Origin: Ruania alba | Lineage (GTDB): Bacteria > Actinomycetota > Actinomycetes > Actinomycetales > Beutenbergiaceae | NCBI RefSeq assembly: GCF_900105765.1 | Contig: NZ_FNTX01000001.1 | Coordinates: 1,460,387-1,524,386 of the forward strand | Length of the DNA: 64,000 nt | Direction of reading: 5' to 3' | Shown: in pieces, positions 27,429-34,820 of the stretch | How the letters are laid out: every line of letters begins with the position of its first letter | Numbering within the stretch: position 1 is the first letter of the stretch | Translations under genes and position numbers: made by a program | The notes under the pieces: generated by a model | What the model was told of the DNA's origin: nothing | Seen by the model: the letters and a program-made list of their open reading frames with translations, nothing else | The model's database searches: none

Positions 27429-28670
27429 ATGCGCCCGACGGCATTGTGTCCGGTGCTGCTTGGTACGGACCTGGGCATCTACGCGATGGCACGGTCCTTC
27501 CACGAGGCCTATGGCGTGCATTCGGTGGTGGTCAGTGAACAGCCGCGGGGGCCGATCAACGATTCGGCGATCGTGCAGAACATTTTCACCGGTGCCGACG
27601 CCACTGACGAGGACACCCTGAGCGCCTTGGACCGAATCGCCGCCGACCATCCCGACGAGGTCCGGGTCCTCGTGGTGAACTCCGACCACCAGCTGGCCTT
27701 CGTGATGCGGCACCGAGCGCGTCTGGAGGCGCAGTACGTCCTGCCGTTCGCTGCCGAGGAGGTGGTGAACCGGCTCGCCGACAAGCGCGCCATGAACGCG
27801 GTGCTCGCCGAGCTCGCCATCCCGGCACCGCGCACGGTCGAGGTGACGGCGCTCCCGCGGGACGAGCAGGCCTGGCGGGATGCCTGCGCCGAGCTGTCCT
27901 TCCCGATCGTGATGAAGCCGTTCGCCGGAGCCGAGTTCGAGGAGCTGCACTTCACCGGCCGCCGGAAGGTGTACCAGCTCAGCGATGCCGATGCGCTGGT
28001 CACGGAGCTGGACCGCATCGCTGCGGCCGGCTACGGCGGCACGATGCTGCTCCAGGAGCTCATCCCCGGCGACGACACGGCCAATCGCGTCGTCAATTGC
28101 TACCGCGACTCCCGTGGGGAGTTGACGATGGCAGCGTCCGGTCACGTCCTGCTGGCGATGCACCAGCCCACCTTCATCGGCAACTCCGCCGTGATCATGG
28201 TCGACTACGACGCCGCCCTCATCGACGCGGTGCGGCGCGTCCTGGATGCCGTGAACTACCGCGGTTTCGCCAGCGTGGACTTCAAGGTGGACCCGCGCGA
28301 CGGCATTGCTCGACTACTCGACATCAACCCGCGCCCCGGCCGCTCGCACTACTACGCGAACGTCGGTGGAGCGTCCACGGCACGATCCCTGGTGGCGGAC
28401 TTCGTGCTCGACGAAGCACTGCCTACCCAGGAAGCGCGTGCCCCGGGGGTCTATGCCTACATCCCGCCGTTCGTGCTGCGCCGATACGTGCGCGACGCGG
28501 ACCTGTACCGGCGCGCACGAGACGTGCTCCGCCGTCGGAAGGCCGTGCACCCGCTGGACTACGCAGCGGACCGGAACCCGCGGCGGTGGCTGTACCGGAT
28601 CCTCGCGCAGGTGAACCAGCTGAGGGCGCTGCGGACGTACTACCCCCGCCCCACCGACTCCGGTTTCTGA
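27429..28670 (+). CDS. ATP-grasp carboxylate-amine ligase, D-aspartate-ligase-like
   Basis: 413 residues. The N-terminus, VLLGTDLGIYAMARSFHEAYG (split motif at 9-29), strongly resembles D-aspartate ligases of lactic acid bacteria (Aslfm type) that attach a D-amino acid to the lysine side chain of the peptidoglycan precursor. The ATP-grasp core follows with FPIVMKPFAGAEFEEL, LLQELIPGDDT and the metal-binding LLDINPRPGRSHYY near residue 300. The C-terminal 80 residues are basic. If the analogy holds, the substrate is a cell-wall precursor and a D-Asp or D-Glu; many Micrococcales have such interpeptide bridges. It stands alone, with its own promoter and GGAGGAGG ribosome site. Ligase class is sure; substrate is inferred. 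Confidence 0.85.
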   Translation: MRPTALCPVLLGTDLGIYAMARSFHEAYGVHSVVVSEQPRGPINDSAIVQNIFTGADATDEDTLSALDRIAADHPDEVRVLVVNSDHQLAFVMRHRARLEAQYVLPFAAEEVVNRLADKRAMNAVLAELAIPAPRTVEVTALPRDEQAWRDACAELSFPIVMKPFAGAEFEELHFTGRRKVYQLSDADALVTELDRIAAAGYGGTMLLQELIPGDDTANRVVNCYRDSRGELTMAASGHVLLAMHQPTFIGNSAVIMVDYDAALIDAVRRVLDAVNYRGFASVDFKVDPRDGIARLLDINPRPGRSHYYANVGGASTARSLVADFVLDEALPTQEARAPGVYAYIPPFVLRRYVRDADLYRRARDVLRRRKAVHPLDYAADRNPRRWLYRILAQVNQLRALRTYYPRPTDSGF

Positions 28671-28690
28671 ACCGCTCAGCCGAGCCGGTT
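28670..28690. terminator. Hairpin between convergent ligase and USP-like genes
   Basis: AACCGCTC pairs with GAGCCGGTT (one bulged C) over a 4-nt loop; the stop codons of both converging genes lie in or beside the stem. Likely bidirectional terminator. Confidence 0.55.
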
Positions 28691-29155
28691 GGTGCCCGAG
28701 TACAGGTGCAGCACCGGCAGCCCGAGATCGTCCCGGGCGCGGGAGGCCCAGTCCCGGTGGAAGGTGTCGTCCACGGCGTGCGGCCGGGTGACCACCACGA
28801 GCTGGTCGGCCGAGAGGGAGTTGACCGCCTGCCGCAGCACCGGGATCGGGTCATCGGCGATCACCGCACCGTCGGCGGTGACGTCGGCGTCGGCGAACCG
28901 GCGCAGCGAGGTGGCCAGCGCCTCATCCGCTGCCATCCGGGTTTCCTCCGGGGACGGGCGATGGGTGAGCTCGTGCCACGCCTCGCGCAGCTCACCCAGA
29001 CTCAGGTGATCGATGAAGTCGGTGACCAGGCTGCGCTCAGTGTCCTCGGGCACAAGCACGTGGAACCGGGTGTCCCGTTCGGCGTGCAGGTTCACGATCG
29101 CAGCGACGTCGGACTCGCGGAGGGCCTCTTCGGAGAGGACGATGATCACGGCCAT
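28676..29155 (-). CDS. Small alpha/beta protein, possibly universal-stress-protein-like, function unknown
   Basis: 159 residues from the ATG at 29155. The strand-helix pattern (MAVIIVLSEE, RFHVLVPED, DQLVVVTRPH, LPVLHLYSG) suggests a single Rossmann-like domain; the C-terminal segment about 115-155 resembles universal stress proteins, but no ATP-binding GxxGxxG(S/T) motif is present. The frame extends 16 codons upstream, but TATGCT lies 6 nt before this ATG, fitting the leaderless pattern. It follows a HIT gene in the same direction, each with its own promoter. I do not recognise a specific function. Confidence 0.7.
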   Translation of the reverse strand: MAVIIVLSEEALRESDVAAIVNLHAERDTRFHVLVPEDTERSLVTDFIDHLSLGELREAWHELTHRPSPEETRMAADEALATSLRRFADADVTADGAVIADDPIPVLRQAVNSLSADQLVVVTRPHAVDDTFHRDWASRARDDLGLPVLHLYSGTNRLG

Positions 29156-29161
29156 GGCACG

Positions 29162-29167
29162 AGCATA
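29162..29167 (-). promoter_or_regulatory. -10 element (TATGCT) for the USP-like gene
   Basis: TATGCT on the minus strand with exactly 6 nt to the ATG at 29155; leaderless arrangement. Confidence 0.5.
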
Positions 29168-29203
29168 GGTCCCGACGGCGGACGTCAGCCCGGTGAACGC
29201 CAT

Positions 29204-29629
29204 CTAGCCGGGAACATGCGTGCCCAGGCCGGCTGCCCGCAGCGCCTGCCGGAGCGCCTCGGCGGCCTCGTCGAGCTCGGCGCCGGGAACGTCGTGCGCT
29301 GCGGCGGCCAGGTCGAAGTCTGCGGAGGACTGCGAGGGCCACACGTGCACGTGGGTGTGTGGAATCTCGTACCCCTGGATGAGCAGTCCGATGCGCTGTG
29401 GACTGAACGCCGACCGCTGAGCCGCACCGATGTGGCGCGCCACGGTCAACAGGTGCGACCAGATCTCCTCCGGGAGATCGGGCCAGTGATCGACCTCGGC
29501 GCGCGGGACCACCAGGGTGTGCCCCGGCTGCAACGGCTCGATCGTGAGGAACGCCGCACAGACGTCGTCCTCCCACACGAAGCGGCCGGGGATGTCGCCG
29601 TCCAGGATGCGGGTGAAGAGGGTGCTCAT
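29204..29629 (-). CDS. HIT family hydrolase
   Basis: 141 residues, a single HIT domain. The histidine triad is His91, His93 and His95 in HTHVHVW, preceded by the usual RILDGDIPGRFVWEDD start and PLQPGHTLVVPR. HIT proteins of this branch hydrolyse nucleoside phosphoramidates or dinucleoside polyphosphates. Start is the ATG 6 nt after TACCCT; an upstream extension of 90 codons runs back over the divergent pabC gene and is rejected. It is one of two HIT genes in the window; the other (44864) belongs to the longer Ap4A-phosphorylase-like branch. Confidence 0.93.
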   Translation of the reverse strand: MSTLFTRILDGDIPGRFVWEDDVCAAFLTIEPLQPGHTLVVPRAEVDHWPDLPEEIWSHLLTVARHIGAAQRSAFSPQRIGLLIQGYEIPHTHVHVWPSQSSADFDLAAAAHDVPGAELDEAAEALRQALRAAGLGTHVPG

Positions 29630-29635
29630 GCAGGA

Positions 29636-29641
29636 AGGGTA
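29636..29641 (-). promoter_or_regulatory. -10 element (TACCCT) for the HIT gene
   Basis: TACCCT on the minus strand with exactly 6 nt to the ATG at 29629; leaderless arrangement. Confidence 0.5.
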
Positions 29642-29667
29642 GTCCGCGACGCCCAGGGAGCACTCGT

Positions 29668-29673
29668 TAGGGT
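29668..29673 (+). promoter_or_regulatory. -10 element (TAGGGT) for pabC
   Basis: TAGGGT 37 nt before the pabC GTG; the short leader holds AGGAGG at 29701-29706. Confidence 0.45.
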
Positions 29674-29710
29674 GAGCACACCGTTCACCGGCTGGTACGA
29701 AGGAGGAACC

Positions 29711-30592
29711 GTGACCACTGCGAGCGTCATGCTCGTGACCGCCCCGACCGTGCAGGAGCAGGTCGACGGTGTCGGCTTTCACGAGGTGGACCCCGACACC
29801 CCACAGCTGCGGGTCACCGACCTCGGCGCCACCCGGGGCGATGGCGTGTTCGAGACGATCGGTGTGATCGACGGCCATCCCCAGTCGCTCACGTCCCATC
29901 TGGAGCGGCTCGCCGCCTCCGCGGCCATGCTCGACCTTCCGCAGCCCCGGCTATCGGTGTGGCGTGCCGCTGTGCAGGCAGTGCTGGCCGCGGTGACCCC
30001 CGCACCTGAGATGTCGGTCAAGGTGGTGCTCACCCGCGGCGAGGAGGGAGCCGGCCGATGCACCGGGTGGGTCCGGGTGGCGCCCGGGCCGGATCTGAGC
30101 CGTGCGCGCGCCGACGGGGTGGCGGTGCTCACCCTGGACCGGGGATATCGCGCCGATGTGGCCGAGACGGCTCCGTGGCTGCTCCAGGGCGCGAAGTACA
30201 CCTCCTATGCGGTGAACATGGCGGCTCTGCGACACGCCCGCCGGGAGGGCGCAGAGGATGTGATCTTCGTCAGTTCCGACGGCGCGGTGCTGGAAGGCCC
30301 GACCGCGTCCGTGGTGCTCCGGCTCGGCGACGAGCTGGTGACGCCCGGCACAGATCAGTCGATCTTGCCCGGGACCACGCAGGATCGGGTGTTCCGGTTC
30401 GCGGCCGAGGCAGGGCTGTCCACGCGAGCGCGGCGCGTGGAGGCCCGCGAGCTGACCGACACCGAGCACATCTGGTTGTGCTCGAGTCTGCGGCTGTGTG
30501 CCCCGGTGCGCCGGCTGGACGGGCGGGACCTCGCCGTCGATCACGACCTGACCGCGCGGATGCTCAGCTGGCTCCGGCGCGTGCACGACTGA
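29711..30592 (+). CDS. pabC: Aminodeoxychorismate lyase-type class IV aminotransferase
   Basis: 293 residues of fold-type IV PLP enzyme. The PLP lysine is Lys162 in LQGAKYTSYAV; TRGDGVFETI (41-50) and the LEGPTASV glutamate are class signatures. The likely role is conversion of 4-amino-4-deoxychorismate to 4-aminobenzoate and pyruvate for folate; the pabB homologue lies at 41156, unlinked. D-amino-acid or branched-chain transaminase activity cannot be excluded by sequence alone. The GTG has AGGAGG 4 nt upstream. The final 17 bp including the stop are tandemly repeated just after the gene. Confidence 0.9.
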   Translation: MTTASVMLVTAPTVQEQVDGVGFHEVDPDTPQLRVTDLGATRGDGVFETIGVIDGHPQSLTSHLERLAASAAMLDLPQPRLSVWRAAVQAVLAAVTPAPEMSVKVVLTRGEEGAGRCTGWVRVAPGPDLSRARADGVAVLTLDRGYRADVAETAPWLLQGAKYTSYAVNMAALRHARREGAEDVIFVSSDGAVLEGPTASVVLRLGDELVTPGTDQSILPGTTQDRVFRFAAEAGLSTRARRVEARELTDTEHIWLCSSLRLCAPVRRLDGRDLAVDHDLTARMLSWLRRVHD

Positions 30593-30609
30593 GGCGCGTG
30601 CACGACTGA
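30576..30609 (+). repeat. 17-bp perfect tandem duplication across the pabC stop
   Basis: Two identical 17-mers (30576-30592 and 30593-30609), each ending in TGA. The first copy encodes the last five pabC codons and stop; the second is noncoding. It fills most of the 23-bp gap to treZ and looks like a recent replication-slippage event. Confidence 0.85.
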
Positions 30610-30615
30610 ACGGCG

Positions 30616-32349
30616 TCACCGGGCGAGGATGGCGGCTCCCGGCGGGAGCAGCAGTCCCTCGCCGTCCCGTTCGGTCGGCGGGTCCCAGGCGAGCAGCACG
30701 TCCAGTTCCTGCGCACCCGGCAGTGGGATGCGCTGTGGTTCGGTGGCGACGTTCACCGCCACCGACACGGTGCCGCGTTGCATAAGCACCCACTCAGCGG
30801 TGGCCGTGACGTGGGTGTCCCGCCGATCTGGGCTGGACAGGTCCGCCGATTCCCTGCGCAACCAGATCAGCGCCCGGTAGAAGTCCGCGAGAGCGCGGTG
30901 CCGGCCGGTGTCCCGCTCGTTCCACTGCAGCACGCTCGCGGCCACTGTCTCGGGTGCCTGCGGGTCCGGCGCCTGCACCCCCGGTCCGTAGATCGCCTCC
31001 CAGCCGTGATCGGCGAACTCCCGGGCACGTCCGGCACGGATCGCCTCCGCCAGCTCCGGCTCGGCATGGTCGGTGAAGTAGAACCACGGGGTAGAGGCAG
31101 CCCACTCCTCACCCATGAACAGCATCGGGGAGCCGGGCCCACCGAGCAGCAGCGCCGCCGAAGCCGCGATCTGGGCGTCGGTCAGGGTCGCGGCCGGGCG
31201 ATCCCCGCGGCCCCGGTTGCCCACCTGGTCATGGTTGCTGGTGAAGACCACGAACCGGTGGCCGTCGATGTGCTCGGGCACCGGGGCGCCCCAGTCCTTC
31301 CCACGGAAGGTCGAATAGCACCCGTCGTGCACGAACACGCGCTCCAGCGCGGTCTCCACGGTCTCGGGGGAGCCGAAGTCGACGTAGTAGCCGTGCCGCT
31401 CCCCGCTGACGTAGGCATGCAAGGCGTGGTGCACGTCATCTGCCCACTGGGCGGTCATCCCCAGCCCGCCGGCTGAGGTGGGGGTGACCATCGCGGCGTC
31501 GTTGAGATCGGACTCGGCGATCAGGGAGAGGGGGCGCCCGACCTCGTCGGCCAGCTGCTCCACGGCGTCCGCCAGCTCGGCGAGCAGGTGCCGGGGTGAG
31601 GTGTCGATGAGCGCATGGACAGCGTCCAACCGGAGGGCGTCCAGGTGGAAGTCCCGCAGCCAGCGGACCGCGTTGTCCACGATGAACCTGCGCACGGCGG
31701 GGCTGCCTGGTCCGTCCAGATTCACCGCATCGCCCCACGGGGTGCTGTGCGTATCGGTGAAGTACGGCCCGTAGAGGCCCAGATAGTTCCCGGACGGTCC
31801 GAGATGGTTGTAGACCACGTCGAGACTGACCGCGATCCCACGGGTGTGCGCAGCGTCGACGAATCGTTGCAGTGCCGCCGGGCCGCCGTAGGGTTCGTGG
31901 ACGGCGTACAGTCCCACGCCGTCATACCCCCATCCGTACGTCCCGGGGAAGGCCGCGACCGGCATCAGTTGGATCATCTGCACCCCGAGATCGTGCAGGT
32001 AGTCCAGGTGCTCGGTGGCCGCGTCGAACGTCCCGGCCGCGGTGAAAGTGCCCACGTGCAGCTCATACAGCACCGCCCCGCGCACGTCTCGCCCTGGCCA
32101 CGCATCGTCCCGCCAGTGGTACGCGGTCACGTCGAAGGTGCGGCTCGAGCCGTGCACTCCCTCCGGTTGCCACGGGCTCCGTGGGTCCGGGTACGGCCCG
32201 GCACCGTCGAGGACGAAGGCATAGTCGGTCCCCGCGGCGACGGTCCGTCCGAGGTCCCACCAGCCGTCCTGGATCGCAGTGAGCTGTTCCCGACGGCCGG
32301 CGATCTCGATCTCCACCTGCCCCGCCCTGGGGGCCCAGACACCGATCAT
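30616..32349 (-). CDS. treZ: Malto-oligosyltrehalose trehalohydrolase
   Basis: 577 residues of GH13. An N-terminal CBM48-like domain (1-~90) precedes the barrel: VYNH (179-182), nucleophile Asp242 in LRLDAVHAL, acid/base Glu279 in LIAESD and the third carboxylate in TSNHDQVGN. WGYDGVGLYAV is typical of TreZ. It releases trehalose from the end of maltooligosyltrehalose made by TreY. Its ATG overlaps the treY stop; it is the last gene of glgX-treY-treZ. Confidence 0.96.
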   Translation of the reverse strand: MIGVWAPRAGQVEIEIAGRREQLTAIQDGWWDLGRTVAAGTDYAFVLDGAGPYPDPRSPWQPEGVHGSSRTFDVTAYHWRDDAWPGRDVRGAVLYELHVGTFTAAGTFDAATEHLDYLHDLGVQMIQLMPVAAFPGTYGWGYDGVGLYAVHEPYGGPAALQRFVDAAHTRGIAVSLDVVYNHLGPSGNYLGLYGPYFTDTHSTPWGDAVNLDGPGSPAVRRFIVDNAVRWLRDFHLDALRLDAVHALIDTSPRHLLAELADAVEQLADEVGRPLSLIAESDLNDAAMVTPTSAGGLGMTAQWADDVHHALHAYVSGERHGYYVDFGSPETVETALERVFVHDGCYSTFRGKDWGAPVPEHIDGHRFVVFTSNHDQVGNRGRGDRPAATLTDAQIAASAALLLGGPGSPMLFMGEEWAASTPWFYFTDHAEPELAEAIRAGRAREFADHGWEAIYGPGVQAPDPQAPETVAASVLQWNERDTGRHRALADFYRALIWLRRESADLSSPDRRDTHVTATAEWVLMQRGTVSVAVNVATEPQRIPLPGAQELDVLLAWDPPTERDGEGLLLPPGAAILAR

Positions 32350-34820
32350 GCGTCGGCCCGCTCCAGGACGACGACCGGTGAGGCGGCCAGCAGCGACGCG
32401 AGCGGAGTGTCCCCGCCGTCGGTGACGTGCCCGGTGAGCACGTCCCGCCAGCGTCCGGCGGGCAGCACCACCGAGTGCTCACCCCATCCACCGATTGCGC
32501 GCAGCACCACCGACAGTCGGGTCGCCACCGTCACGACGGCGTGCTCATCCCCAGCGGACCGGGCGAAGGCGATGGCGTGCGTGGTGGAGGTGGGCAGGGC
32601 GTGATGGGCCGCGTCAGGGCCGACGAAGGCGTCCGAACGCCGTCGACGCAGCCGCAGCAGGGCGGTCGTGAGCCGGAGCTTCTCTTCGGCAAGGTTCTGC
32701 GGTCCCGCTCCGGCGTCGAGGCGATCCAGCATCGCCGAGATCCGGGCATGGTCCACCGGTCGTCGGTTGTCCGGGTCCACCAGCCCCACCGTGGTGGTTT
32801 CCGTCCCTTGGTAGACGTCGGCGACGCCGGGCAGGGTCAGCTGCAGGGCCTTCGCGGCGAGCGTCGTCACACGGACCGGCTCCCGCGTGCGTTCCACCCA
32901 CGCACCCATCAACGCGTGCACGTCAGAATGGGTCACCAACGCGGCAACGAACCGCTCCAGCGCCGCCTCCCGGTCCAGGTCCGGCGCCGTCCACGCCGTC
33001 CACTGCTTGGCTTCGCGGGACGCCTTGACGAGGTAGTCCGCGAGCCGGTCGGCGCTCAACGGTCCGTCCTCGGTCCACGTGCCGGCCAGGGTCTGCCAGA
33101 GCAGGTTCTCGGTGCGACCGTCCAGGTCGGCGGGCCGGATCTCCTCGGTGGCGGTCCGCAGGGCGCGCACGTGCTGCACCCAGGCTTCACCCAACTCGGA
33201 GAGCACCCCGACCCGGGCGCGCACGTCCTCACCGCGCTTGGCGTCGTGCGTGCTGGCGGCGGTCAGGGTGTGCGGGTGGTGCTGCTGAGCGCGCGATGCC
33301 CAGGCGTGCAGGGTGTCCGGACCGACGGCGAACCGGTGCGGGCTTCCGCCCACCTCGCACAGCGAGGTGAGATGGGTCCACCGGTAGAACGCGGTGTCCT
33401 CGACACCCTTGGCCATCACGGCGCCGCACACCTGCTGGAATCGGACGATCACTTCGTCCCGGCGCGCCTCGTGCTGTCGGCCGGCGCTGCCCACCTCGCG
33501 CCCGAGGACGAGGTCGGTGACCACCTCGAGGGTCTCCAACCGCTCCGGTTCGAGGTGTTCGGCTGCCTCGGCCGCCCACCGCTGGACCAGGGCGGCGGCC
33601 TCCGGAGCGAGCGGGTGATCGGGCACCACGTAGGCCCGATAGCGCTCACACGCCACGACCAGTTCCGTCACGCAATCGGTGATCGCGCGCAAGGTGTGGT
33701 CCCGGAGACGGACATCGTCGTCGCACAGCTCGGCGAGCAGCGTCGACAACCGGTGCACCTCGGCGTACAGCGAACCGGTGGCGATCTCTCGCTTCGCTGC
33801 AGCCACGACCGCCGGCAGCGTCCCCACGACGTCAGAGGTGAGCTCGGTCATCAGGGCTCCGAGCGGTGGGCCACCGGCCGGATCGGTGAGCACCTGGTTG
33901 ATTCGCCAGGCCACGTCATATCCGGTGGTGCCCGCCACCGGCCAGTCCGGTGGGAGCTCCTCGTCCGGTTCCAGGATCTTCTCCGCGACGGTCCAGGCGC
34001 CGCCGGTGCGCTCATGGAGCCGCTGCAGATACTGGCGCGGGTCGGCGAGTCCGTCCGGATGGTCGATCCGCAGTCCGTCCACCAGCCCGGCGTCCATCAG
34101 TTCGAGGACCAGCGCGTGCGTCGCCTCGAACACCTCCGGGCGTTCCACCCGGATCGCCACGAGGGAGCCGACATCGAAGAACCGGCGGTAGTTCAGCTCT
34201 TCGTTCGCCACCCGCCAGTAGGCCAGCCGGTAGTGCTGACGCTGCAGCAGTTCGGCCAACGGAAGGTGCTCGGTACCGGCACGGATCGGGAACCGGTGCT
34301 CGTAGTAGCACAGCACCGGACGGTCCGGGGTGATCCGATTCTCCGGATCGTCCAGCGTCTGCACGGTGATCTCACCGGCTGCCATGGCTGCACCCACCCG
34401 CCGGCCGAGGATCGGCATCAGCACCTGAGCGTCGTCGGAGAAGTCCACGTCGAACCAGTCGGCGACGGGTGAGTCGGGACCGTGCTCGAGTAGGGACCAC
34501 AGCTGGGCGTTGTGACTGGCCGGGGTGGGGACCGCCATGTGGTTGGGGACCACGTCCACGACGATGCCCAAGGAATGCTCCCGAGCGGCCCCCACGAGGC
34601 GCTCGAAGCCGTCGCGCCCACCCAGCACCTCACTGATCCGGGAGTGATCCACCACGTCGTAGCCGTGGGTGGATCCGGGCGCCGCGGCCAGGATGGGGGA
34701 GAGGTAGAGGTCGGTCACACCACGGCGGGCGAGTTCACCGGTCAGAGCAGCCGCGTCGTCGAAGGTCAGATCAGCGCCGAGCTGGAGACGATAGGTGGAG
34801 ACGGGCACGCGGCGGGTCAT
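32346..34820 (-). CDS. treY: Malto-oligosyltrehalose synthase
   Basis: 824 residues, normal length. GH13 barrel signs are LYLSPILAAAPGSTHGYDV near residue 38, VPNHMA, the nucleophile in LRIDHPDGLADP, acid/base Glu in TVAEKILEPDE and the large TreY-specific insertions with GVEDTAFYRW. The enzyme turns the reducing-end alpha-1,4 bond of a glucan chain into an alpha,alpha-1,1 bond. ATGA overlaps on both sides join it to glgX and treZ, so the three products are made in fixed ratio. Confidence 0.96.
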   Translation of the reverse strand: MTRRVPVSTYRLQLGADLTFDDAAALTGELARRGVTDLYLSPILAAAPGSTHGYDVVDHSRISEVLGGRDGFERLVGAAREHSLGIVVDVVPNHMAVPTPASHNAQLWSLLEHGPDSPVADWFDVDFSDDAQVLMPILGRRVGAAMAAGEITVQTLDDPENRITPDRPVLCYYEHRFPIRAGTEHLPLAELLQRQHYRLAYWRVANEELNYRRFFDVGSLVAIRVERPEVFEATHALVLELMDAGLVDGLRIDHPDGLADPRQYLQRLHERTGGAWTVAEKILEPDEELPPDWPVAGTTGYDVAWRINQVLTDPAGGPPLGALMTELTSDVVGTLPAVVAAAKREIATGSLYAEVHRLSTLLAELCDDDVRLRDHTLRAITDCVTELVVACERYRAYVVPDHPLAPEAAALVQRWAAEAAEHLEPERLETLEVVTDLVLGREVGSAGRQHEARRDEVIVRFQQVCGAVMAKGVEDTAFYRWTHLTSLCEVGGSPHRFAVGPDTLHAWASRAQQHHPHTLTAASTHDAKRGEDVRARVGVLSELGEAWVQHVRALRTATEEIRPADLDGRTENLLWQTLAGTWTEDGPLSADRLADYLVKASREAKQWTAWTAPDLDREAALERFVAALVTHSDVHALMGAWVERTREPVRVTTLAAKALQLTLPGVADVYQGTETTTVGLVDPDNRRPVDHARISAMLDRLDAGAGPQNLAEEKLRLTTALLRLRRRRSDAFVGPDAAHHALPTSTTHAIAFARSAGDEHAVVTVATRLSVVLRAIGGWGEHSVVLPAGRWRDVLTGHVTDGGDTPLASLLAASPVVVLERADA

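Noticed and set aside
32427-34472. Long open frame antisense to treY
   Set aside because: Composition shadow; treY is well supported by family motifs.
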